This document shows positions 52,324 to 61,607 of a stretch of DNA of 64,000 bases, piece by piece (within the stretch, counting starts at the first letter, position 1; every line of letters begins with the position of its first letter). The notes below the pieces were generated by a model. The model searched no databases, had not been told where the DNA came from, and saw nothing but the letters and a program-made list of their open reading frames with translations. Source of the DNA: Planctomycetota bacterium (GTDB lineage: Bacteria > Planctomycetota > Brocadiia > SM23-32 > JAKLEA01); the NCBI GenBank assembly GCA_022711755.1, contig JAKLEA010000001.1, positions 248,001 through 312,000 on the forward strand, written 5' to 3'. The position numbers were made by a program, and so were the translations under genes.

Positions 52324-52962
52324 ATGACAGTCTGTTCAAACCATAAATCGGCGCTGGGGGTAATGTGCATTGCCGTATTGTCCGCATTCACCGGATGCAC
52401 GCTTTACTATCCGGTGGACGACCGCGACGACATCCGCAAACTCGCCGCCAGCACGATTGAAACATCCCCAAAGCGGGTGACGGTGGAGATCAGGTCAAAG
52501 TCCGTCATCCTAGACGGGCAGCCGGTTCATGCAAAGTCTCCCGAAGTCAGGCGATACGAGCTCCGGGCCGAGAAAGAACTGATCGAAACCCGCCGATTCA
52601 ACATTGCAGCCGAAGGCGAGAAGCCGGACCTGATCGTGAACCTGCGCGTCAGACAGTCGGTCAACCGGGCGTCCACCTACTGGATTCACTGGCTCACGCT
52701 GGGCATATTCCCCGGCTTCACTACGACTGAATGCGAGGCGAGTTACGAGATTACCAGCCCGGAAGGAGAATGGATCACGGAATATACGGCCGGCTCTAAG
52801 CTAAACGAAATCCGCACATGGGCTTTCGTGTTCTGGTGGCCTTCGATCTTCGGGCTTGGCCCCGGCGTCTATGATGAGACGATGCTGGCGCCATACACGC
52901 GGCTTTCACGGAAACTCGGCGAAGAAGCGGCCCATCTAGGAGCCGCCGAAAAGAAACAGTGA
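52324..52962 (+). CDS. Putative lipoprotein, unknown
   Basis: A 212-residue exported protein. ATG 52324 has AGGAGG upstream and begins a signal peptide ending SAFTGC, probably processed as a lipoprotein although the -3 position is not Leu. The mature part is rich in charged beta strands (ELRAEKELIETRRFNIAAEG, LIVNLRVRQSVN) and a WIHWLTLGIFPGF segment; its family was not recognised. The longer open frame to 52222 lacks a signal. It is followed by a strong terminator. Confidence 0.75.
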   Translation: MTVCSNHKSALGVMCIAVLSAFTGCTLYYPVDDRDDIRKLAASTIETSPKRVTVEIRSKSVILDGQPVHAKSPEVRRYELRAEKELIETRRFNIAAEGEKPDLIVNLRVRQSVNRASTYWIHWLTLGIFPGFTTTECEASYEITSPEGEWITEYTAGSKLNEIRTWAFVFWWPSIFGLGPGVYDETMLAPYTRLSRKLGEEAAHLGAAEKKQ

Positions 52963-52992
52963 CTTTCGCATCCGGCAATCTGCATATCGTCA

Positions 52993-53028
52993 TTCGGCTC
53001 ACGCATGAAGCGTGAGCCGAACCTTTTT
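52993..53028 (+). terminator. Rho-independent terminator
   Basis: Perfect 12-bp stem TTCGGCTCACGC (52993-53004) / GCGTGAGCCGAA (53010-53021), five-base loop, then CC and TTTTT. It ends the lipoprotein message and overlaps the GTG at 53012, which argues against that as the next gene's start. Confidence 0.85.
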
Positions 53029-53044
53029 CAGGAGCAGGACGCTG

Positions 53045-54004
53045 ATGATGACCCCGCGAGAACGCCTCATTGCGACATTGGAGCACCGCCCCATTACCGG
53101 ACGCTGCCCCCACTTCGAGCTTGTCTTCTTCCTGACCATGGAGGCCTTCGGCAAGCTCCATCCAAGCCAGCGTTCCTTCGGACAGTGGCATCAGATGACC
53201 GAAACCGAGCGCCAACTGCATCGCAACGATCTGGCCGACGTGTTTATCATGACCGCGGAACGATTCGAACACAGCGCAATCTTCCTGCATCCCAACCCCG
53301 GCAGCGAGGAGGAAACGCTTCGCCTGATTGACATCGTGCGGGACAAGTCCGGGGATAAGTTTTTCCTGATGCTCCATGGCGACGCCACATATTCCATACC
53401 CGGCGGGGATCACATGATGGACTGGTGCGCGTGGCTCTATGAGAACCTCGACGACGCCAAGCGTCAGGCAGGCAAAATGGTTGACGACCAGATTGCGCGC
53501 TGCGAAAGGCTGAAGAAACACGGCGGGCTTGACGGATTCGCGCTCTGCGCTGACTATTGCTTCAACACCGGCCCGTTTCTCAGCCCGGCAATGTTCGGCG
53601 AGGTCGTCACCCCTTATCTCGCCCGCCTAATCAAAGCTGAAAGGGATATGGGTTTCTACGTCATAAAGCACACTGACGGTAATATTATGCCCATACTCGA
53701 TCAGCTTGCCCAGTGCGAACCGCACGCACTGCACTCGATTGACCCGCAGGGCGGCGTGGATATTGCCGAAGTCAAGCACCGCATAGGCGACCGAGTGGCC
53801 CTAGTCGGCAACGTCAATTGCGGCCTGCTTACCACCGGGACCGATGAAGAGGTTATCGAGTCGGCGCGATATTGCCTGAGGCACGGGATGCCCGGCGGCG
53901 GATACGTGTTCTCAACAAGCAACTGCGTCTTCACGGGCATGAGGCTGGACAGGTACGAACTGATCCTCGACGTCTGGCGCAAGGAAGGCAATTACCCTCA
54001 ATAA
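53045..54004 (+). CDS. Uroporphyrinogen decarboxylase-like (UroD/MtaA-type) protein
   Basis: A 319-residue TIM-barrel protein of the UroD superfamily. MTPRERLIATLEHRPI at the N-terminus, DGFALCADYCFNTGPFLSP, FYVIKHTDGNIMPILDQL and LVGNVNCGLLTTGT are typical of the uncharacterised UroD-like proteins found with Gfo/Idh and sugar genes in planctomycetes and relatives. The conserved His of H-TDGN is present. Haem synthesis is unlikely, as the usual N-terminal Arg motif is not seen; corrinoid methyltransferase or sugar-linked roles are possible. ATG 53045 (AGGA upstream) is preferred to GTG 53012. Confidence 0.8.
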   Translation: MMTPRERLIATLEHRPITGRCPHFELVFFLTMEAFGKLHPSQRSFGQWHQMTETERQLHRNDLADVFIMTAERFEHSAIFLHPNPGSEEETLRLIDIVRDKSGDKFFLMLHGDATYSIPGGDHMMDWCAWLYENLDDAKRQAGKMVDDQIARCERLKKHGGLDGFALCADYCFNTGPFLSPAMFGEVVTPYLARLIKAERDMGFYVIKHTDGNIMPILDQLAQCEPHALHSIDPQGGVDIAEVKHRIGDRVALVGNVNCGLLTTGTDEEVIESARYCLRHGMPGGGYVFSTSNCVFTGMRLDRYELILDVWRKEGNYPQ

Positions 54005-54048
54005 TTTTTCACAAGATGCAAAGGCTGAATGCCGGACACGGGGAACCG

Positions 54049-55773
54049 TTATCCCGCGGTCCGGAACAGTTCGCCCATCTTCCGCCCTATCAGCGTCGCG
54101 GCGATCATAAGGCACAGCCCCAGAAACACCATCGCCCACGTCCCCATCGCGCTGGCCACGTAAGGCCCGTCCGCCAGCCTCGGCATCACCTGATATATCG
54201 CTCTTGTAATCGGGAAGAACTCCTCTTTGAACGCCAGAATCAGGCTGTTGCTGACCTCCAGCATTGAAAAAGAGAAGCACAGTATCGTCCCCGCCATCAG
54301 GTTCGCCATCACCAGCGGGATTGTCACCTTGCGCATAGTTCGCATAGTTGAAGCGCCGAGGTTGAAACTCGCCTCCTCATATCCCGCGCTCACCTGCTGG
54401 AATCCCGCATACGCCGCCCGGACCATGTAAGGCAGGCGTCTGACCGCGTAACTGGCGACGAGAAGAGCCGTCGGATCAACGAAGGGATCAAGCGGGGTAT
54501 TCGTGTAAGACGCGACGTAACCGAAGGCAAGCACCAGACCCGGTATCGCAAGCGGCAGCATCACTATCGCATCAAGAACGCGCGAGCCGGCGAACTTCTT
54601 CCTGACCAGCAGATACGCTATCCCCACCCCCAGCACAATATCTACAATCGTGCTGAGACTGCTGTAGAGCATGCTGTTGCGAATACTCGGCAGCGTGAGC
54701 TTGTGCCCGAGGGCCGTGCGGTAGTGCCTGAGAGTCACCGACTCCGGCAGCACGGTCATGAACCACTTGTCCTGTATCGAGACCAGGATGACGCTGATAT
54801 GCGGAAGCACGGCGACCAGCAACAGCGCGCCCACTCCCAACCATGCCGCAATGGTTCCTAACCTGCCAAGCGGCTTCTCATTCGAGCCGACCCCGCCCTT
54901 GACGATCATGGCATACTGCCGCTTCCCGGCGTAACGGTTGGACACGTAGAAGAGCGCGCCGGTGAGGACCAGAACGAATATGACCAGCGCGTAGGCTCCG
55001 GGATTGTCGTTGATGTCGGACACCCGCCGGAAGATGTACATCGGCAGGACGTCGGGATAATCGAGAATCAGCGGAGTTCCGAGGTCCGTGAGCGCCCAGA
55101 TGAACACGATCGAAGCGCCGGCGAAGAATCCCGGCATCATGAGCGGGAACGTCACCCGCCGGAACAGGCTGAAACCGGAATCGCCCAGATTGCGGGCCGC
55201 ATCCTCAAGCGTCGGGTCAACGTTGCCCATTGCCGCCGCCAGATTCAGGAACATTATCGGGTAAAGGTGCAGAACCTCCAGCGCGACCACCGCCCACATC
55301 CCCATCTTCGTCAGGTCAATGCCCTGATCCAGAAGATGAAGTTTCTCGACCAGCAGGATGTTCAGACTCCCGTAGCGGGAGAGCAACTGCATAATGCCGA
55401 TGGCCCCGACGAATGGCGGCATGATCATCGGCAGGAGAAGAAGGCTGTTCAGGAAGGTCTTGCCCCGGAATCTGTATCGCGTGAAGAGATGCGCCGCCGG
55501 CAACGTTACGGCAAAGGTGCAGACCGTCGTAGCCGTCGCAATCGCCAGGCTCCGCCACACGGCCCCCAGCATCTTCGGGTTGGAGAAGACCGTGCTGAAA
55601 TGGAACAGCGAGAGACTGCCGTTGAGGACAAAAGCCGCCCGGAAGCAGTAAATCAGCGGGTAAACGAGAAACGCGGCCAGAAAGGCAAACACTGCGAGGA
55701 GAAACAGCTTCCACGCGTGGTTTGCGATAAACCGTGAGAAGCCGCCATTCGCACTGTCTGCAACCGCGTTCAT
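54049..55773 (-). CDS. ABC transporter permease with two fused domains (FbpB/ThiP-like)
   Basis: A 574-residue inner-membrane protein with about 12 helices and two permease cores. Each has the EAA loop that contacts the ATPase: EDAARNLGDSGFSLFRRV and EEASFNLGASTMRTMRKV. Fused permeases of this kind import ferric iron, thiamine or other small solutes (FbpB, ThiP) or phosphonates. No ATPase or binding protein lies next to it, so the substrate cannot be named. The frame is open to 55824; ATG 55773 is chosen because the upstream part is not conserved, though neither has a strong ribosome site. Confidence 0.85.
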   Translation of the reverse strand: MNAVADSANGGFSRFIANHAWKLFLLAVFAFLAAFLVYPLIYCFRAAFVLNGSLSLFHFSTVFSNPKMLGAVWRSLAIATATTVCTFAVTLPAAHLFTRYRFRGKTFLNSLLLLPMIMPPFVGAIGIMQLLSRYGSLNILLVEKLHLLDQGIDLTKMGMWAVVALEVLHLYPIMFLNLAAAMGNVDPTLEDAARNLGDSGFSLFRRVTFPLMMPGFFAGASIVFIWALTDLGTPLILDYPDVLPMYIFRRVSDINDNPGAYALVIFVLVLTGALFYVSNRYAGKRQYAMIVKGGVGSNEKPLGRLGTIAAWLGVGALLLVAVLPHISVILVSIQDKWFMTVLPESVTLRHYRTALGHKLTLPSIRNSMLYSSLSTIVDIVLGVGIAYLLVRKKFAGSRVLDAIVMLPLAIPGLVLAFGYVASYTNTPLDPFVDPTALLVASYAVRRLPYMVRAAYAGFQQVSAGYEEASFNLGASTMRTMRKVTIPLVMANLMAGTILCFSFSMLEVSNSLILAFKEEFFPITRAIYQVMPRLADGPYVASAMGTWAMVFLGLCLMIAATLIGRKMGELFRTAG

Positions 55774-56036
55774 TATTCCGAATGAATTCCTGCCGAGAAC
55801 CCTCCGAAACGGACACATCGCCAATGGCGGAGCATGTTAGCGATAGCGAGAGAGGAAAAGCAAGCCTCAGAAAGTGGCATGATGAATTCCGCCTTCTCCG
55901 TTAAAACCAGACAGGAAGGCATCTGATCGCTTGATTGCAGACGCCTTATTTGTGTAATCTCTCTTCATACGCTTAGTGTCTGCATAAACACGTTGTCGCA
56001 ATTTTGCGCTACGCCATAGCTGGGTCGGAGTTTAAA

Positions 56037-56312
56037 ATGCCACAGCAAGACCTCAACAAGGTAATGGCCCGGATGGAGCAGTTCATCGCCGACTTCCAGA
56101 AGAGGATTAAAGGCGACATCAGCACAATCAGGGACCTTAAGGTGTTGCTGAAAGACCTTGACGCGGAGGAATTCAACGAGTCCGACCGCGACCTGGTCTG
56201 CAAGCTCGAACGGAATTTCGAGCGTATAGACAATATCCGCGGCGCGCTGCGCATGGCTGAGAGAAGCGCGCTGAATTTCGAATGCATGACCGAAAAGGGC
56301 AAGGAGGAATAA
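56037..56312 (+). CDS. Small coiled-coil protein, unknown
   Basis: A 91-residue charged, helical protein (MARMEQFIADFQKRIK, then RDLKVLLKDLDAEEFNE). ATG 56037 has GGAG 6 bases upstream. No TM or signal segment. It was not recognised as a known family, but the good start signal and biased codon use favour a real gene. It is convergent with the channel gene. Confidence 0.55.
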   Translation: MPQQDLNKVMARMEQFIADFQKRIKGDISTIRDLKVLLKDLDAEEFNESDRDLVCKLERNFERIDNIRGALRMAERSALNFECMTEKGKEE

Positions 56313-56324
56313 GCCCTATCCCCC

Positions 56325-57806
56325 TCACGCCATCCTCGCCAGCTTATTGGCCAGAAGCGAAATCAACCCGCCCAGCATCAGGTAACCCAGCACAATTTCC
56401 ATTGAAACCACGACCTGTCCAATCGCCGTGGAAGGCGTGACATCACCGTAACCAACCGTTGCTAGCGTAACCAGACTGAAATACAGAGGAGTTATCGTAT
56501 TGGAGGTCCATGCGGAGGCGGAACCGATTAGAACCGGGCCTGCCATGACGTATGTTGTTCCGAAGCTCGCAGCGCAAAGGATGGACCAGAAGACCCACAG
56601 CCAGATGTTGTCTCCATAGCCGCACGAAAGCCCCCATATGAACATCCAGAACTTTTTCCAGCGATTCCCCAGCGAGTGAGTCAGTGACGCCTCAAGAAAA
56701 CTCTGGTCCTTGATGTAGCGCAATTCAAGCGGATCGCACGGACCAAGCGCGTCCACGACTGCCCCGTTCCAAACGGTCGGGTAAAGAATTCTCTTTGCCC
56801 ATCGCTTGCCAAAACCCTCGCGTTTTTCCCCCTGCAATCCATTGGGTTCACCGCCGCCTTTTGTCTTTTCCGCAACTGAAGACGCCTTGTCAACCATATG
56901 TTTCACTGCCAGCGCCTTCATGTCCTCCGGCTTTCGAGGTGTAGGATATAATGCCGCGTACCCTGCGAGGACCAGCATCGGCCATATCGGCACGGCGACA
57001 TAAGCCCAGATCGGGATGCCTGCCGCGCCCAACATTTTCATTATTACGAAAGGAATCGCCGCCAGGAAGACAGGCAGGATCGCAAACATCAACAACGCCC
57101 CAAACTTCGATCCGGAGCCGCCCCCCCACGCCAGCGCAAAGCGTAGCAGCGTGGCCTGCACGGATTTCGGGAGCCTGACGTATCGCGTGAAACTGATAGC
57201 CGTGAGGTCGGCGTCCCGCAGATTGGCCTTGCTCAGGTCACACCCGTCCAGGATCGCGCCCGTAAGGTCAACGTGTTGCATTTTGGCTTCGCCAAGCATA
57301 GCATGCTCCAGCCTGGCCTTTCGCATGTCCGCGCCTTCGAGCTTGGCCTCCCGCAAATCGCAATCCGAGAGATCAGCCCCGACCATGCGCGCCGCGCGAA
57401 GTTTTGCGGCGTATAGCTCCGCGCCTTTGAGTACCGCCCTGCTGAGGTCCGCCTTGTCAAGGTCCGTCCCGCGCATTTTCGCGTCCGAGAGATCAGCACG
57501 AGCCAGCATGGTTCCCTTTAACGACGCCCCGGTCAACCTTGCCCCTTGAAGATTCGCCGATTCCAGGTCGGCCCTGTTGAGCTTGGCCCCGAAGAGATTT
57601 GCCGCCCTCAGGTTCGCGCCCTTCAGGTTTATCCCGTCAAGCGGCGCGCCGGTCAGACTGGCCTTTTCCATCTTCTGCGCGTTCTGCTGGAGATAACTGC
57701 GCCACTCCCGGACCGTTTCCTCCCCCGCCTCCTCAAGGTGAGTAGCGCAATACTTTGCGCCCCAGATCGCTTCCCAGGCGCATCCTTCCCTCATGCACAT
57801 AGCCAT
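56325..57806 (-). CDS. Pentapeptide-repeat / potassium channel fusion with N-terminal Cys/His cluster
   Basis: A 493-residue protein. Residues 4-23 hold C-x4-C-x10-C-x2-H, a small zinc-finger-like cluster. Residues about 45-205 are some 30 pentapeptide repeats A(D/N)LxX forming a right-handed beta helix. Two hydrophobic helices follow (about 235-285), then a cytosolic stretch, then a two-TM potassium pore domain with selectivity filter TVGYGD (about 455). The repeats may gate the channel or bind a partner. Homologous single parts are common; this combination is unusual. Confidence 0.88.
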   Translation of the reverse strand: MAMCMREGCAWEAIWGAKYCATHLEEAGEETVREWRSYLQQNAQKMEKASLTGAPLDGINLKGANLRAANLFGAKLNRADLESANLQGARLTGASLKGTMLARADLSDAKMRGTDLDKADLSRAVLKGAELYAAKLRAARMVGADLSDCDLREAKLEGADMRKARLEHAMLGEAKMQHVDLTGAILDGCDLSKANLRDADLTAISFTRYVRLPKSVQATLLRFALAWGGGSGSKFGALLMFAILPVFLAAIPFVIMKMLGAAGIPIWAYVAVPIWPMLVLAGYAALYPTPRKPEDMKALAVKHMVDKASSVAEKTKGGGEPNGLQGEKREGFGKRWAKRILYPTVWNGAVVDALGPCDPLELRYIKDQSFLEASLTHSLGNRWKKFWMFIWGLSCGYGDNIWLWVFWSILCAASFGTTYVMAGPVLIGSASAWTSNTITPLYFSLVTLATVGYGDVTPSTAIGQVVVSMEIVLGYLMLGGLISLLANKLARMA

Positions 57807-58059
57807 GATTTCAGTTCCCTATGATCCTAAGGCAAGATTGTTTTGACCGCCATTGCCGCCTCACATACGCGGATCATAGTCAGGCGGCGTCGGACTGTCA
57901 ATTTATCCGGATTTGCGAGAGGCGGCTTGCAAATTGAAATCAAACCTTGCGTTGACTTTAACCCCGCCGTCCCGGATATTGTGCGCTCTGATTGAGAAAT
58001 GTCTTCCCCTGCCCTGTTGTTTCAAAGGGTACGGGCCGATTACTGTTTGGCATCATTGA
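57807..58059 (+). promoter_or_regulatory. Intergenic region with candidate promoter for the binding-protein operon
   Basis: TTGACT at 57952-57957, 17-base spacer, GATATT at 57975-57980. It precedes a MalE-type binding protein gene (ATG 58060) that itself has no clear ribosome site. The rest of the region (about 250 bases) shows no gene. Confidence 0.4.
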
Positions 58060-59631
58060 ATGAAGTCCCTGCTTACATTGCGGAATGCTTCGCTGGTCTT
58101 CGTCCTGATCTTTTCGGTCTGGGCGTTGTGGCCCCGCAAATCCACCGACGCAAAGGCTCCCAAGGTCGGCAGGGAATGCACGAATCCTGCCCGTTACAAA
58201 TACGTCATAAAGGTCGCCCCTGGATTCTACCTGCCCGGCTTGATGCCGATGAACGTCGGGAAGCCGCTTCAGGGGCTGAACATAGTCGCCGAAGATTTTG
58301 AGAAACTTTATCCGGACACATTCATTGAATTCGTCGGAGTCCCCGGCGTAAGAGAATGGCTGGTCACGCAGCTTTCCGCCGGCCAGGCCCCGGACATTCT
58401 GAACGTCAACGTCGAGGATGTCTGGCAGGACACTCAGAAAGGCTGGTACGTCGCCCTCGATCCCTATCTGGAGGCTCCCAATCCCTTCATTGAGAAGGGC
58501 CAACCTGGCAGCGTTCAGTGGTGGGACGTCTTCAAGTATCAGGCCATCAGCCGCGGCAAGGCAGCCCCTGACGGTAAAATGTATTGCATCTCGACGGATA
58601 TGGTTGAAACAGGTTTCTTTTATAACAAGGATATCTTCCGCAAGCTCTCGCTGGAACCGCCCAAAGACTGGATCGAATTCCTCGCCCTCCAACAAAAGCT
58701 TAAAGATGCCGGTTTCATTCCCATGCTGGCATATGTCGGCAATATTGTAGATTGGGGAGTGGATCTGACTTTCGATCAGTTTTATGCCGAAATACTGCCT
58801 GGAGTGGACATTATCAAAGATCCGATCCGGGAGCAGTATCTGGACGGATACTTCGACTGGGACGAGATTGCATTTCTGCGAAGCAAAGGATTCTTCACCA
58901 AAAACGATCCGAGGTATGTTGCTCACTGGCAGGTTTTAAAGGACTGGCGAAAATATTTCAATAAGGACATTTCGTCCGCGGACATGATGAAACTTTTCGT
59001 CACGCAGAAGGGTGCGATGTTATGGGACGGCAGTTGGACGGTGAACAAGCTTGCCCGCGATCCGGACCTGGACTTCGAATGGGGCGTGTTTTACCCTCCC
59101 CCCATGACACGAGAGTTCCACCCCCTCTGCTGCGGAATTGAGCAGTGCGTGATAGGCGGTTCAGCAGTGCAGCTTACTGTCACAAACTCCGCCTTCAAGG
59201 ACACCGGCAATCAGGAAACGTCTGAAAGGCTCAAACGGGTCATGGCGTTTCTGCAATTTCTCCACACCCCGAAGAATATAGACATCGTTGTGAACGAGTG
59301 CATGGCTTTCCTTCCCAACGTTAAGGGAGTGGAGCCGCACAAGGAGCTTTTGCCCTTTGATGAAATCCTGGCGCGGCGTTATACAACAACGAAGTGGACT
59401 TACACGTTCGACATGAACTTCAACGAGATCATGTACCGGATGCTCGACCTATACCTGAATGATGGCATCAGTCTTGAGGAATACCTGGATTGGATGCAGA
59501 AGGACCTTGACATGGCCATTGATACAATTGTTCGACGCAAGAAGATTGACTTCGCTCCGTTTGAAAAGAGATGGCAGGAACTCGCGCCGGCCCGCGCCGG
59601 GATGAAGGCGCTGCCGCCGGATGCGCGGTAG
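58060..59631 (+). CDS. ABC transporter substrate-binding protein (family 1, membrane-anchored)
   Basis: A 523-residue extracellular solute-binding protein, unusually long. It has an N-terminal helix (about 8-25) but no lipobox, so a signal anchor or plain signal peptide. Family 1 features: LNIVAEDFEKLYPDTFIEF, VTQLSAGQAPDILNV, MVETGFFYNKDIF and GAMLWDGSWTV. It heads an operon with two permeases and so should bind an oligosaccharide or glycerol-phosphate-type ligand. No ATPase is encoded with it; many bacteria share one such ATPase among importers. Confidence 0.88.
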   Translation: MKSLLTLRNASLVFVLIFSVWALWPRKSTDAKAPKVGRECTNPARYKYVIKVAPGFYLPGLMPMNVGKPLQGLNIVAEDFEKLYPDTFIEFVGVPGVREWLVTQLSAGQAPDILNVNVEDVWQDTQKGWYVALDPYLEAPNPFIEKGQPGSVQWWDVFKYQAISRGKAAPDGKMYCISTDMVETGFFYNKDIFRKLSLEPPKDWIEFLALQQKLKDAGFIPMLAYVGNIVDWGVDLTFDQFYAEILPGVDIIKDPIREQYLDGYFDWDEIAFLRSKGFFTKNDPRYVAHWQVLKDWRKYFNKDISSADMMKLFVTQKGAMLWDGSWTVNKLARDPDLDFEWGVFYPPPMTREFHPLCCGIEQCVIGGSAVQLTVTNSAFKDTGNQETSERLKRVMAFLQFLHTPKNIDIVVNECMAFLPNVKGVEPHKELLPFDEILARRYTTTKWTYTFDMNFNEIMYRMLDLYLNDGISLEEYLDWMQKDLDMAIDTIVRRKKIDFAPFEKRWQELAPARAGMKALPPDAR

Positions 59632-59682
59632 AGGCAGGTTGAAAGCCGCCCTTGTGCAGGACCGCTTAAAGACATTCCTCGG

Positions 59683-60591
59683 ATGAAGCAAAGCAGGCTA
59701 CAGACCATCGTTCGCAACAGCGCGTGTTACGCCCTAGTCGCGCCAACGTTCGCGCTGCTGGCGGTGTTTTGCCTCGTCCCTTTCGTGTGGGCGTTCGCCG
59801 CATCCTTCTATCGGTATGAAATCGGCGGCGAGGCGACATGGATAGGCATCGCCAATTACCAGGAATATCTCTCCGATCCGACCCTGCTGCCCAGCTTCTA
59901 CAACATGTTTATTCTGACGTTTATAGGCGTTGTGATAACCATCGTATTTCCTCTCGGAACCGCCAAGCTAATCTTCTCCCTCTCTTCTGAGAAGGCACGT
60001 TACATCTATCGCATCCTTTTCCTCATTCCCATCGTCGTCCCGGGCGTGGCTGTAATGATGATCTGGGGCGGGATGATCTATAGCGATTCCGGTTTAGTCA
60101 ACGAAACTCTCAGACTTATCGGGCAAGAAGACCTTACACGCGGATGGCTTTCCAATCCAGATACCGTGCTTTATGCCGTTTCCTGCATTGGTTTCCCCTT
60201 TGCCAGCGGCGTCAACATCCTTATTTATTATGCGGGTCTGGCCAGCATCCCGGACAGTGTTCACGAAGCGGCGCAATTGGACGGCGCGACCGGATTCCGC
60301 AAGTTCATGCTCATTGACGTTCCTCTAGTTCTTAGCCAGATCAAGCTCATGGTCATCCTGACGATCATCGGCGGGGTACAGGGCTTTCAGGGCATGTTCA
60401 TCCTTACGCGCGGCGGCCCGGGCTTCAGGTCCATGGTCCCCGGCCTCTGGATGTACTTCAACGCCTTCAGCTTCCAGCGCATGGGCTACGCCTGCGCAAT
60501 CGGCGTCTTCCTCTTCGTTATTATCCTGGCGCTGACCATCGTCAATCTCAAATACTTCAAGTCTTCCGAAGACCTCCAGGCTGCGAAATGA
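59683..60591 (+). CDS. ABC transporter permease (MalF/UgpA-like)
   Basis: A 302-residue inner-membrane protein with six hydrophobic helices and the EAA loop in EAAQLDGATGFRKFMLIDVPL. It is the first permease of the carbohydrate importer, 51 bases after the binding protein. Its stop overlaps the next permease start (ATGA). Confidence 0.92.
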   Translation: MKQSRLQTIVRNSACYALVAPTFALLAVFCLVPFVWAFAASFYRYEIGGEATWIGIANYQEYLSDPTLLPSFYNMFILTFIGVVITIVFPLGTAKLIFSLSSEKARYIYRILFLIPIVVPGVAVMMIWGGMIYSDSGLVNETLRLIGQEDLTRGWLSNPDTVLYAVSCIGFPFASGVNILIYYAGLASIPDSVHEAAQLDGATGFRKFMLIDVPLVLSQIKLMVILTIIGGVQGFQGMFILTRGGPGFRSMVPGLWMYFNAFSFQRMGYACAIGVFLFVIILALTIVNLKYFKSSEDLQAAK

Positions 60592-61574
60592 AACATCGAA
60601 AGCGGCAGGACATCGTCATCCATTCAATCCTCTTCAGCATACTTTTTCTGACGATGCTCCCCTTCGTTTTCGTCGTCAACAACTCGTTGCGCTCGAATAC
60701 GGAAATCTATCACGCCTTCTTCGGTTTCCCGAACTGCATACGCGACATGACGCGATTCACCATATGGCACATGCAGAACAAGGATGACCTGATCATGCTC
60801 AAGATGCCAACGGACTCGGAGAAAACCGAATCCGTCCGGGCCGCCGACGTGCCCGCCCGAAAAGTGCCATACGATGAAGCCATGAGCCATCTCTGGAAGG
60901 AAACGACAAAAGGGTATCGCTACAGTTGGTTAGTCCTGCGCCCCTACATGGTCAACACAATCTTCGTCTGCATAATCACAATGTTGGGCGTTGTGACCAT
61001 CGGTTCGATATCGGGCTACATCTTCTCGCGTTACAAATTCCCCGGAAACAGATTCTTATTCCTGATCATCCTGAGCTTCATGATGATCCCGCACGTTCTT
61101 ACCCTCGTGCCCAGCTTCCTGCTGGTCAAGCGTCTGGGCATGTTGAATTCATACTGGGTACTGATCCTTCCGTCCATCGCCGGCGGACAGGTCTTCGCCA
61201 TTTTCCTGTTCAAGGGTTTCTTCGACGGTCTGCCGGAGGCGCTTTTCGAGTCGGCGCGGCTGGACGGCGCGGGATACTTCGATCTCTACTGGCACATCGT
61301 CCTCCCGCTGTCCAAGCAGGTGGTCGCAGTCGTCATGGTCATCACAATCCTGGGCACGTGGAACAACTTCCTCTGGCCGTTCATCACGAATTCGGACGCG
61401 AAGTACCATGTCGTCGCATCCGGACTGTATCTGATGGGACAGAGTCAGGTGGCGTCAAACTTCTCGACCATGTTCGCGGCGTACATACTTTCCAGTATCC
61501 CCTTGCTCATCCTGTTCGTCTACGCCACAAAACCTTTCATGCAGGGCGTGACGTCAGGGGCGTTCAAGGCGTGA
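60588..61574 (+). CDS. ABC transporter permease (MalG/UgpE-like), with enlarged first loop
   Basis: A 328-residue inner-membrane permease with EAA loop ESARLDGAGYFDLYWHIVLPL and typical WNNFLWPF. Between helices one and two there is an insertion (about residues 40-110: charged, including MLKMPTDSEKTE) that makes it about 40-50 residues longer than usual MalG/UgpE. The insertion would lie outside the membrane and could contact the large binding protein. It forms a heterodimer with the previous permease. Confidence 0.92.
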   Translation: MKHRKRQDIVIHSILFSILFLTMLPFVFVVNNSLRSNTEIYHAFFGFPNCIRDMTRFTIWHMQNKDDLIMLKMPTDSEKTESVRAADVPARKVPYDEAMSHLWKETTKGYRYSWLVLRPYMVNTIFVCIITMLGVVTIGSISGYIFSRYKFPGNRFLFLIILSFMMIPHVLTLVPSFLLVKRLGMLNSYWVLILPSIAGGQVFAIFLFKGFFDGLPEALFESARLDGAGYFDLYWHIVLPLSKQVVAVVMVITILGTWNNFLWPFITNSDAKYHVVASGLYLMGQSQVASNFSTMFAAYILSSIPLLILFVYATKPFMQGVTSGAFKA

Positions 61575-61607
61575 TTCTGCGGCAGGGCTTGATATGAGGA
61601 GGCCGCC

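Noticed and set aside
52796..53521. Minus-strand frame of 241 codons
   Set aside because: It crosses the strong plus-strand terminator and the UroD-like gene; no ribosome site or domain.
57958..58926. Long minus-strand frame (322 codons) opposite the binding-protein gene
   Set aside because: Antisense shadow: the plus frame has a full solute-binding-protein signature and the minus frame has none.
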